Shown: positions 14,679 to 22,679, counted from the first letter of the stretch. The stretch is DNA of 23,788 bases from a virus (IMGVR_UViG_3300036770_006207:1-23788), one strand, 5' to 3'. Notes: generated from the sequence alone by a model not told the origin. A program made the numbers and translations.

Positions 14679-16012
14679 ATAGAATTCCACCATTGTAAGA
14701 CTAGATTGTTAGTAGCTAAAATTTCTTCTATCTTTAAAGCATGACCTTTATGACCGTCTTTTCTAAATTCGGCGATAGATTGTAATCTAGCTTTTCCCCG
14801 TCTTGCCCCTTCTATATATTGATCGGGATATTTTTCTTCGAAAGTAGGCCTTAATAACATATTTTCAAATATTTCTCTATAGACCTTAGTTAGTTCTGAT
14901 TCCATTCTTTTTTCATAATCGATAAGATCTAATAAAATTGGATCTAACAATCGTCGAGGTAGAGCCATTGGGCTCATTAGTACGCTACTATCAAAATCGA
15001 AAGTAATCTTGACATAACTTTTTACACCCAACTCAACTGCTAGATTCATAAGATTTTTCATATCTAATAATCCTGGCAATGTCACGGTTACATCAATGAC
15101 CATAGCATCGCTTCCGAACTGAGAATTTAAAAAAATACCTTGTTTGAAATAATCTAGCCAACGATCGTATTTTAATCCTGTCCTGACAAATTCAGCTATT
15201 TTACCAGTAGCGTCTTGACTACAGCACATGTTGACATTTTTAAAATACGGTAGGAGATCGTAGAGTTTTATTCCGTTACGTTCTATCAAACTGAGATTAG
15301 TATTATATCTAACAGTTACTTTGTGCGCTTGATCATTATCAACTAGATATTTCATTATATCCCAGTGTATTTGATACATTAAGGGCTCACCTCCAACCCA
15401 ATAAATTTCCTCAATTCGATCTTCTTTTACTGCGTTCCATAATTCCTGTTCTACTACTGTTTGTTGAAAATTTTCTACGACCTTTTTGTTTTCAGGGATC
15501 ATCCATTGATCTACATCAGCTTTCCAAGTATTCATTGATCTTTTTTCTGTTTCCCAGCTACTAGACAATTGTTCTCCGCACATCCTACACTTAAAATTAC
15601 AGAGATTATAAATGCGATAATCAAAACTCACAGGCTTCATGGTAGTATACCCAGTTTCGTCTGTGGATTCAAGAGCTTGTTTAATTTTATTAGGAAAGAT
15701 TGTATTAGTAAAATAGTTTCTATAAGTGTGTAAATTTAATTGTTGAGAATGACAGACTTCACATTCAGGAATACGTTCTCCTTGCATTATACGTTTACGA
15801 ACACTTTTCATGTGTTCGCTGTTCCAGTGCTGTTCTAAAGTGATCGGGATATACGTGCTACTTTGAACAGAATCGCCGGAATCGATATATTGCTTGGTCC
15901 AAGATGCTTGTTCTCTACTAGCACAACATATACGTCGTTCGCTTTGAGGACTGATATAAGTGTGTGTCCACGGTGCTATACAAAAGTAAGGACTAGGTAA
16001 AGAGTCTTTCAT
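14675..16012 (-). CDS. Radical SAM protein with N-terminal twitch-like cluster domain (CC type), 445 aa
   Basis: Cluster domain: C11 in CIAPWTH, C29-C30 in RRICC, HWNSEHMKSVRKR, then C84xxC87. Core: CNFKCRMC (C138, C142, C145), VGGEP (206-210), and RYNTN. The signature around the middle reads CCSQDATGKIAEFVR..W, with a cysteine pair (MCCS) not found in the other copies. The C-terminal 100 residues hold a long, charged helical region and end with a tryptophan pair (QWWNSI). It follows the upstream gene after one base; GAGG is too far upstream to be a good ribosome binding site, so initiation is probably coupled. The substrate is unknown. Confidence 0.92.
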   Translation of the reverse strand: MKDSLPSPYFCIAPWTHTYISPQSERRICCASREQASWTKQYIDSGDSVQSSTYIPITLEQHWNSEHMKSVRKRIMQGERIPECEVCHSQQLNLHTYRNYFTNTIFPNKIKQALESTDETGYTTMKPVSFDYRIYNLCNFKCRMCGEQLSSSWETEKRSMNTWKADVDQWMIPENKKVVENFQQTVVEQELWNAVKEDRIEEIYWVGGEPLMYQIHWDIMKYLVDNDQAHKVTVRYNTNLSLIERNGIKLYDLLPYFKNVNMCCSQDATGKIAEFVRTGLKYDRWLDYFKQGIFLNSQFGSDAMVIDVTVTLPGLLDMKNLMNLAVELGVKSYVKITFDFDSSVLMSPMALPRRLLDPILLDLIDYEKRMESELTKVYREIFENMLLRPTFEEKYPDQYIEGARRGKARLQSIAEFRKDGHKGHALKIEEILATNNLVLQWWNSI

Positions 16013-16013
16013 T

Positions 16014-17018
16014 TTAATAAATTAAATTATCCTCGTCATCAAGAAGATATGATGCTACAAATTTCGGATATTTAGAAACAACACTATTATAGAACCAATC
16101 GGCATTTTTATCTATAGAATCGATTTCTCCTAAAACATGTCTTCCTGGGTTATATTTAGGTTGCCGATAATCTATGTATCTATCAACAAAATTCGATTGA
16201 CACCATTTATAATATTCATTTTTAAAATTACTATTATTTTTATCAGTCGGTGCGTTGTTAAAAAATATCGATACATAATCAGTAAGGTATTCTTGCTGCT
16301 TAACTTCTTTTTTTTCTATTAAGTTGATATCATTTGTATTTGCACATGCCCATAAATCTTTTCCTACAGTTGCAAAATCACATATCAGATTTCCAGATTT
16401 AGGTTCTTGAAAATCTCGATAATCTTCATCTACTAACGTAACGTAAAGGTCTTTATAAGAACGATAATTTATAGGCCTTATTACTAATGAATATTGATTT
16501 CGTTGTTCTTCATTGAAACTTGCCTTTTCTATAAAGTGTACAATTTGATTTATTTTTTCAAATAAATTTCGTTCTCTAATTTTATTTGTATTGAACAGAT
16601 TGACTATTTCATTTTCAAATATAAAATGTAAATTATTAAGTTTATCTGTTTCCACCTTATTTAAATTTAAATTTAATTTAAGATTATCAGAAATTTTATA
16701 ACCAAGTGCATTTAACTCAGTTATAACTTTGTTCATTTCTGCTTTGGCTATTCTAATATTTTCTTCGTTCGAAGGAATGTACCAATTATAATCGTAGGAA
16801 TCTACTGCATGTGTTGTATCAAGATATTTTTTTTTAAAATTTCTATAAATTTTATAATATTCAACAAACTTTTTAGTCAAAGGAAGATCATTTAAAATGA
16901 AAGATAATGTTAAATTATCTTCTTTTTTGATTTCTTCGTTGATATCTAATACTGATTGAAAATTATTTCCGAAATAATCAAAATCCGTACCTTGATTAAA
17001 TATTACATTATATCTCAT
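16014..17018 (-). CDS. Unknown phage protein between radical SAM genes, 334 aa
   Basis: No function is recognised. The N-terminal half is helical and rich in asparagine and lysine (LNLNLNKVE near 115-123, encoded by a short hexanucleotide repeat). The C-terminal half has a patterned region: FATVGKDLWACANTNDINL, then EVKQQEYLTDYVSIFF, EYYKWCQSNF and YNPGRHVLGEID. From memory, 'GK.L.....DND..L......PQ' followed by 'PGRH.LGE' recurs in marine phage proteins of unknown role. There is no radical SAM or sugar-transfer motif. AGG lies 4 nt from the ATG. Its position between two radical SAM groups suggests a partner or substrate-binding protein, but that is only context. Confidence 0.75.
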   Translation of the reverse strand: MRYNVIFNQGTDFDYFGNNFQSVLDINEEIKKEDNLTLSFILNDLPLTKKFVEYYKIYRNFKKKYLDTTHAVDSYDYNWYIPSNEENIRIAKAEMNKVITELNALGYKISDNLKLNLNLNKVETDKLNNLHFIFENEIVNLFNTNKIRERNLFEKINQIVHFIEKASFNEEQRNQYSLVIRPINYRSYKDLYVTLVDEDYRDFQEPKSGNLICDFATVGKDLWACANTNDINLIEKKEVKQQEYLTDYVSIFFNNAPTDKNNSNFKNEYYKWCQSNFVDRYIDYRQPKYNPGRHVLGEIDSIDKNADWFYNSVVSKYPKFVASYLLDDEDNLIY

Positions 17019-17024
17019 AACCTA

Positions 17025-18524
17025 TTAATATTTTCCTAGAGGTTCGTCAATATTTTTATTATCTGGATTCAAGATCCATCCTTCTTTCTCTGCTAGACGT
17101 TTGAGTTCCTCATCATCATCGTATTGTTTGGTGCTATTACCGTCTACCAAAATCTGTATCTTGTCTAATTTAGTCTCGGGAATCTGTGCCAACCAATCAG
17201 TTAAGATCGCAGGAAACACCGATATGTCTTTTGTTCGTCGATGATCATATTGTTGATAGAAACTCTTAAAATCTCTCCATAGCGTAATCTTATTGCTGGT
17301 GCGTCGATGGGGTGCATCGACAACTATGAGATAGTCTATCAAGCGTTCTATACTGGCACGTTCGAACTCATGCATCAGAGGACTATTTTTGTTTGCATCA
17401 TACCATGTTTCGAGTTTGGTTCTGCAATAGTCTTTGATATGATCAGGAAGTGCTAAAGGACTTTGGAAACTAGGAAAACGTAATAAATTTACACTAACCG
17501 TAGGATTCTTTCCATACTTGGCTTTCATCTGCATAACTTCATCAAAGAATTCTGTAATAGAAAACAAGCAAAGACTGTTTATAGTCATCATTATATGTAC
17601 ACCTCGACAATTACCTTCTTCTAAGATACGATTTATATTCTTTTTCCATTGTACATAATCTAACCCGTCACGGATATATTCTGCTTGTTCTCCTACTGCT
17701 TCACAACTTGTGTACAAATGAAACTCATGTATGTTCTTGGTTTTTTCTATGAGCTTATCTATGATATCGTCTTTAGCGATTAAATTACTATTGATGGCAA
17801 ATCTCATCTTGCTGTTCTGCTCATTAAACCAATCTAACAGCTTCCATGTATTTCCGCTCATCAAAGGCTCGCCGCCTGTAATACGTAGCTCATCTAGGCT
17901 AGTGCTTAAACCGTTTTCCCACCATTTCCAAAATGCCTGTATATAAGGATTTTCTTCATCGTTCTTATATGGTTCAACCCACGAACCGTCTTGCTGAAAG
18001 GCAGCAGCACCGTCTGACACTAGATTCTGATAAGCACCGTGCTTTTTAATATCTCGAGCCCACGTAGTACTAAAGCTGGCATTACAATAAGAACAAGCTA
18101 AATTGCAGACACGGTCAAAACTGATTTCTAATGTCTTTAGTTCTGCATCGTGATTCCAAGGCTTGCGATAGATATCTTCTAATTCCTCGTCTTTATAGAT
18201 AATAGTTTTAAAAACACGATCACTGATATGATCCTTTCCTATGTCCTCTATCTTCCAACAATACTCGCACTCTCGAGGTCTCTCTCCCTCGATCATCATC
18301 TTACGCATCAGCTTTTTGTGTTTGGTATTGTGTATAGCGGTGTAATTATCTTTGAGTTCTTCTAGAGGAATATTGTGTGCAGGAGGATGATGGCAACTGG
18401 TCGTTGATCCGCTGCCTAACCATATAGTAGCATTGAGCCATTTAGCTGCGCAAAAACTTTCGCTTTTTATATCAATAATACGTTTACGATAATCTACTAG
18501 AGATTCATTAGGTTTTTTAGGCAT
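17025..18524 (-). CDS. Radical SAM protein with N-terminal cluster domain (CHHP type), 499 aa
   Basis: Cluster domain: C25 in CAAKW, C44 in SCHHPPAH, then C86xxC89. So the second cysteine of the CC pair is replaced by histidine, leaving four cysteines. Core: CNLACSYC (C140, C144, C147), TGGEP (216-220), and INSN. Signature: TSCEAVGEQAEYIR..W. A C-terminal extension of about 100 residues includes DHRRTKDISVFP and an acidic tail, and is longer than in the paralog at 18517. GAGG lies about 7 nt upstream of the ATG. The gene is clearly richer in G+C than its neighbours (roughly 40% in hand-counted lines), a possible sign of separate origin. Confidence 0.92.
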   Translation of the reverse strand: MPKKPNESLVDYRKRIIDIKSESFCAAKWLNATIWLGSGSTTSCHHPPAHNIPLEELKDNYTAIHNTKHKKLMRKMMIEGERPRECEYCWKIEDIGKDHISDRVFKTIIYKDEELEDIYRKPWNHDAELKTLEISFDRVCNLACSYCNASFSTTWARDIKKHGAYQNLVSDGAAAFQQDGSWVEPYKNDEENPYIQAFWKWWENGLSTSLDELRITGGEPLMSGNTWKLLDWFNEQNSKMRFAINSNLIAKDDIIDKLIEKTKNIHEFHLYTSCEAVGEQAEYIRDGLDYVQWKKNINRILEEGNCRGVHIMMTINSLCLFSITEFFDEVMQMKAKYGKNPTVSVNLLRFPSFQSPLALPDHIKDYCRTKLETWYDANKNSPLMHEFERASIERLIDYLIVVDAPHRRTSNKITLWRDFKSFYQQYDHRRTKDISVFPAILTDWLAQIPETKLDKIQILVDGNSTKQYDDDEELKRLAEKEGWILNPDNKNIDEPLGKY

Positions 18525-19890
18525 CCCATTCCTCTTTTAATTTTTTGTATTCGGGAAAAATTGTATCAAAATCAGTTCCTCTTCTGCGATCATACTCTTT
18601 TATGTATTCTATAAAATACTTTCGCCTCTCTCCAACATCCTCACTTTGTTTTAAATAATCACAAAATCGTTTTATTTGATCCCATTCTTCAAGATATAAT
18701 CTAGCATATTGGTGTTTTCGATAATATTTTAACCATGCTTGGCTGACATCTAATATTTCTTTACTGAATTCTTCTCTCATTTCTTGTGGTAATAATTTCA
18801 CACTAAGATGAGCCGGCCATCTTAAATAATTAATGCTTAACGGTATTCTATTAATATCCATAGTTTCATTATAATCGCACCTTAATTCCATTATTAATTC
18901 TATGAATTTCGAAAAAGTAGGTAGACTTAAAATGTTAATAGTAGTCATGACAGAGACTGTACATTCGGTCTGTTCTAAACACTTTCTTACATTAGAGATC
19001 CAATATTTGTAGTCTAGTCCAAATCTCGAATATTCGGCCTGTTTTCCTGTGCTTTCAAGGCTTGTGTAAATATCTATTTTTTTAACTTTGTCTTTGATAT
19101 CATTAATAGCAGACAAAAACTTTTCTATAAGTTTTTCCTCTACTACTAAATTTGTATTAATAGCTATTTCTAATTCTGGTTGTGGATTTTCTTTTACATA
19201 TTCGAAGACTTTCCATGTATCTTTGCTCATTAGAGGTTCTCCTCCGGTAATCCTAAAAACTTTAAGATGTGGCAACGCCTCCGGAAACCATTTCCAGAAC
19301 GCATCAACATATGGATTATCATCGCTGTGTTTATAAGGATATCTACCGACCTTTTTATACCATTCGATGTCTTGATTGCTTTCTGGTATAGGATAAGGAC
19401 CATATTGCTTAATCTCTTCTAACCATTTGCTGGAAATTTCAGGACTACAATAGCTACACTTTAAATTACAAGCATTAGAAAAACTAACTTCTAGATAAGC
19501 AGGATAAACATCATCATAGGGATCTTTAGAAGAAATTTCATTGAATCTGTCCCATGCCCAATAATCTGCTGTTTTGTAATGTCGGTCCGAAAAATAATCT
19601 TTATTGAGATCTTCGATTTTCCAACAATAATCACATTCTGTCGGACGTTCTCCTCTCAACATTAGCTCGCGTTGTGATTTTTTAAAATTACTGTTATGTA
19701 ATGCGGCCGGATTTTTTTCTATTTCCTGAACAGGAATTTTATGTGGACTAGGATGATGGCAACTGTGATTGTAACCATTTTGTAAATATAAGGTTGTTTG
19801 GAGCCATTTAGCTGTACAGAAGCTTGGACTAATGGCATTAATCTTTTCCCTCTTTTCTCTAAGGATGAATATCTTTTGCTCGTTGCTCAT
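18517..19890 (-). CDS. Radical SAM protein with N-terminal cluster domain (CHHP type), 457 aa
   Basis: Close paralog of the gene at 17025: C25 in CTAKW, C44 in SCHHPSPH, C86xxC89, then CNLKCSYC (C141, C145, C148), TGGEP (215-219), and INTN. Signature: TSLESTGKQAEYSR..W. The cluster-domain cysteines of both proteins fall at the same residue numbers, and both share WKIED and the YDRRRGTDFDTIFP-type C-terminal motif (DHRRTKDISVFP in the other). It ends without the longer tail. It overlaps the upstream gene by 32 nt, the longest overlap in the operon, and has no obvious ribosome binding site. The substrate is unknown. Confidence 0.92.
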   Translation of the reverse strand: MSNEQKIFILREKREKINAISPSFCTAKWLQTTLYLQNGYNHSCHHPSPHKIPVQEIEKNPAALHNSNFKKSQRELMLRGERPTECDYCWKIEDLNKDYFSDRHYKTADYWAWDRFNEISSKDPYDDVYPAYLEVSFSNACNLKCSYCSPEISSKWLEEIKQYGPYPIPESNQDIEWYKKVGRYPYKHSDDNPYVDAFWKWFPEALPHLKVFRITGGEPLMSKDTWKVFEYVKENPQPELEIAINTNLVVEEKLIEKFLSAINDIKDKVKKIDIYTSLESTGKQAEYSRFGLDYKYWISNVRKCLEQTECTVSVMTTINILSLPTFSKFIELIMELRCDYNETMDINRIPLSINYLRWPAHLSVKLLPQEMREEFSKEILDVSQAWLKYYRKHQYARLYLEEWDQIKRFCDYLKQSEDVGERRKYFIEYIKEYDRRRGTDFDTIFPEYKKLKEEWDA

Positions 19891-21796
19891 ATAAATTTTT
19901 TAAGAAATCAAAATCATTGATTTTACTTAATGCATCCTTATCGTCTATGTTATTATATCCGTATTCTCTGCCAGCCCTAGCACCGTCTAACGCAAATTTA
20001 CCGAATTTTCTATCTTCACCCTTAGTACACCAATCTTGCAACCTAAAATCAGTTTCTTCGTCGTAGCTTTCATCAACTGGTTTGCTGGCTAATTTAACAC
20101 ATTCTCTAAATGCTGATTTCCAGGTTGAAAATTCGTCCACATCAAATTTTGTAATATTAGAAACTTCATCGATGACTTTTATTCTAGAACTTATAGAAGT
20201 TGTCATATCTACAGAATTCATATCCATTGACAAAACAAGATCTTTCGGTAATAATTTTACTCCGCCGTAACCGTAAATTAAATCGTTGATCGGATTTTGA
20301 CTCTTCCAAATATGTACAATATCTCGTTCGTATCTAGTTACCAAATAATCAAAATTAAAATTTTCTACAATTTGTGCATCACCGTCCACTACAAAAAACA
20401 TATCTGTATCTGATAATTCGGCCGCTTTCTTGTGAGCATTATGGATTCCTTTGACCCCATGTACTCTTTTAGCTCGGGGAAATTTATCAACTAATGTATT
20501 AAAATTATCGTCCGCATTTATTTCATTATAGCTGATAAAAATAATATCATACGATCTGTGTTGACTGGCTACTATTTCGTACAATTTTTTCTCTATCGGA
20601 AATCTAAAATCTATTTCTTTTTTAGATAATATCTTGTTTTTTGAAACTAAAAAAATGCCATTATAATTTAATTCATTTCTAAATTTATTCTGAAATACAT
20701 GATTCATATTTCTATCATAAGAGTTATGATGAGAAAAATATAGATCGAAATTAAAGTCTATCGGTTCTACTTCTTTAGGAATCAACCATAACAATTCAGT
20801 ATTAGAATTTTTTACAGATGACAAATAGTCATCATATGTATCTATGATAAATTGTTCATATTTTTTAGGTTTAGACAGAATAGTATCTATCTCTTTTTTT
20901 ACAATGAAAAAACGATGTTTAAATTCTTTTTCACTAACTATATTTTTTTTCGGAAAAAGACAAATACCATCATAGTGTTCATCATTTTTAAAAATATGAG
21001 TAATATGTTGATTATAATACGGTACCTGATAATCTAATTCTTTAATTAATTCGACATCGTTCCAAACTGCCCAGAACATATTTGTTTTGCTAGATTCAAC
21101 AATTTTTAAATATTGCTGATATGAATTAATATTAAATTTTTCGTAAGGTTTAGGAATGCTTAATGTGATATCTATTTCTTTCTTATCGAGAAATGATCTA
21201 TATTCAAATTCTTTTTGAGAAACTAATTTGTCTTTGCTAAAGAGGCAAATACCGTCAAAATATTCTCCATTTTTAAATACATGAGTTAAATGTTGATTAT
21301 AGATAGGTACCTGATAATCTAATTCTTCAATTAATTCAACATCGTTCCAAACTGCCCAGAACATACGAGTGGTTGATCTATTTGCTGCTTCTAAATATTC
21401 ATCGTAATTAGAGATATAAAATTTTTCAAAAGAAAAAGGACGACTGGCTATTATATCAATTTCTTTTTTATTTTCAAAAAATCTATTTTTAAATTCTCGA
21501 TCGGCAACATTATGAAATTTTGAAAATATACATACTCCATCAAAATAATTTTTATTTTTAAATACATGAACATACTGTTCATCCCATTCTGAAATTCTAT
21601 AATCAAATAGAAAATCAGAAGATATTTCTATATCATCCCAGACTACATAGAAAAATTTAGTAAAAGATTTTTTCTTTATTTGTTCTAAATTTTTAACATT
21701 ATCAATTTTTTGAGATGTAGGAAATCTATTTTTAAAATTTGTCCATAAATCTTGATTGACATTTTGATGGCTTACAAAAAAAATATCATACATCAT
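19859..21796 (-). CDS. Multi-module glycosyltransferase-like protein with internal repeats, about 645 aa
   Basis: The start is taken at ATG 21796 (ATGATG), because the following MMYDIFFVSH matches the beginning of the next upstream protein. The frame is open further upstream but overlaps that gene. Four degenerate modules come first (about 3-119, 120-214, 215-309, 310-411). Modules 2 and 3 share MFWAVWNDVEL, LDYQVP.YNQH.TH.FKN and DGICLF at an exact 95-residue period. The C-terminal module (416-645) is like the whole protein at 21786-22679 and keeps a DGD (471-473) where the repeats have WND or lose it. The fit is one active GT-A-like domain behind inactive copies, perhaps for binding. No membrane segment is seen in the chosen start. 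Confidence 0.78.
   Translation of the reverse strand: MMYDIFFVSHQNVNQDLWTNFKNRFPTSQKIDNVKNLEQIKKKSFTKFFYVVWDDIEISSDFLFDYRISEWDEQYVHVFKNKNYFDGVCIFSKFHNVADREFKNRFFENKKEIDIIASRPFSFEKFYISNYDEYLEAANRSTTRMFWAVWNDVELIEELDYQVPIYNQHLTHVFKNGEYFDGICLFSKDKLVSQKEFEYRSFLDKKEIDITLSIPKPYEKFNINSYQQYLKIVESSKTNMFWAVWNDVELIKELDYQVPYYNQHITHIFKNDEHYDGICLFPKKNIVSEKEFKHRFFIVKKEIDTILSKPKKYEQFIIDTYDDYLSSVKNSNTELLWLIPKEVEPIDFNFDLYFSHHNSYDRNMNHVFQNKFRNELNYNGIFLVSKNKILSKKEIDFRFPIEKKLYEIVASQHRSYDIIFISYNEINADDNFNTLVDKFPRAKRVHGVKGIHNAHKKAAELSDTDMFFVVDGDAQIVENFNFDYLVTRYERDIVHIWKSQNPINDLIYGYGGVKLLPKDLVLSMDMNSVDMTTSISSRIKVIDEVSNITKFDVDEFSTWKSAFRECVKLASKPVDESYDEETDFRLQDWCTKGEDRKFGKFALDGARAGREYGYNNIDDKDALSKINDFDFLKNLYEQRAKDIHP
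21021..21365. repeat. Direct repeat with 285-bp period inside the multi-module gene
   Basis: The 60-base block at 21021-21080 recurs at 21306-21365 with only two mismatches. The offset is 285 bp, exactly 95 codons, so the reading frame is kept. Weaker similarity continues outside the block on both sides. The block encodes FWAVWNDVEL and the following LDYQVP. The near identity at DNA level, far above that of the flanking parts of the modules, suggests a recent duplication or gene conversion. Confidence 0.85.
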
Positions 21797-22679
21797 TTGG
21801 CATTCTATAATATGTTTTAGATAACTCAATGGTTTCGTGATAGAGATCAAAAATATACTTGCTTTGATCAGAATCAAGATATGGCCAATTAAAACCCAGT
21901 TCGTGTTTAATTTTTGTTCCTAGATCTTGTGCATCCTGCTCTACAAACGTATGATTTACTTTTTCTTCGTAGATGTTTTTTAAGATTTCAAAATCTCTAA
22001 CATCAACATAATTCCAATCTGTGCAATTGGTCATCCAAGTACCCATTCGTGTTCCTAATATAGCGTACTTTCCATTCTCAACATGAGAACCCACTGTGGC
22101 CCACATCTTTAATCTATGAAGATTATGCCACCATATCCGTTCTTTAATTTCTTGTGCAGGAACTTTAATTCCATCAGACAATGTCATCTTTACTCCTTCT
22201 CTAAAACCGGCTCTCCATGCCTGAAAAGGGGTATAATTAATCCTCACTTGACTGTAACAAGTGGGAAATTGTATATATCCATCTTCCCAACAAAAATCCA
22301 CTTGGGCTCGATCCGACACTGCTTCTTCGTGTGTTTTCATGTTGAGAACAAAATCTTTTCTCCAAATTTTTAAACCACCGTTGCCGTACATCAACCCGTT
22401 GATATTATTTTTTCCTATCCAACTATAAACTTGAATTTTTGGATTAGACATTTCTAAATCCAAGTTGAAAAAAGATTTATCAACAATATTATCAGCGTCG
22501 ACGCTGATAAACCAAGGAGTTTCTGATAGTTTAGCAGCTTCCTTATGGGCAGCGTCTGAGCCTTTTACACCGTGAACACGCTTTGCCCATGGCACTTTGT
22601 TACATAAATCTGCATAGTGCAGATCAGCATTAGGTTCATCATAACTTATAAAAACAATATCAAATTCTATTACTTTCAT
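21786..22679 (-). CDS. GT-A-like glycosyltransferase-type protein, 297 aa
   Basis: It begins with FDIVFISYDEPNAD, a strand and loop typical of a nucleotide-sugar-binding Rossmann half, followed by AKRVHGVKG and AAHKEAAKLS. D61-A62-D63 in ISVDADNI is the expected metal-binding DxD of GT-A enzymes. YGNGGLKIW (about 98-106) is a likely acceptor-side loop. Proteins of this type recur in marine phage genomes, to my memory without proven activity. The C-terminal 100 residues are helical and tryptophan-rich. AGAAG lies about 5 nt upstream of the ATG, which overlaps the upstream stop as ATGA. The sugar and acceptor are unknown. Confidence 0.75.
   Translation of the reverse strand: MKVIEFDIVFISYDEPNADLHYADLCNKVPWAKRVHGVKGSDAAHKEAAKLSETPWFISVDADNIVDKSFFNLDLEMSNPKIQVYSWIGKNNINGLMYGNGGLKIWRKDFVLNMKTHEEAVSDRAQVDFCWEDGYIQFPTCYSQVRINYTPFQAWRAGFREGVKMTLSDGIKVPAQEIKERIWWHNLHRLKMWATVGSHVENGKYAILGTRMGTWMTNCTDWNYVDVRDFEILKNIYEEKVNHTFVEQDAQDLGTKIKHELGFNWPYLDSDQSKYIFDLYHETIELSKTYYRMPNDV
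22489..22510. repeat. 22-bp perfect palindrome over the DAD codons
   Basis: Two 11-base arms, TTATCAGCGTC and GACGCTGATAA, meet with no loop, centred on GTCGAC. The site covers the codons for ISVDAD, including the putative metal-binding DAD of the GT-A-like protein. Several of these codons are G+C-rich in an otherwise AT-rich gene. No T-run follows on either strand, so it is not a terminator; it could be a dimeric-protein binding site or chance. Confidence 0.6.

Noticed and set aside
16650-16682. Short AT-rich hexanucleotide repeat coding for LNLNLN
   Set aside because: A simple-sequence stretch compatible with coding; too short and too AT-rich to call a functional repeat.
21797-21877. 27-residue hydrophobic N-terminal extension of the multi-module gene (possible signal anchor)
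   Set aside because: It overlaps the upstream gene by 92 nt, and homology of the following residues with the next protein's start favours ATG 21796. The hydrophobic stretch is probably a reading-frame artefact.
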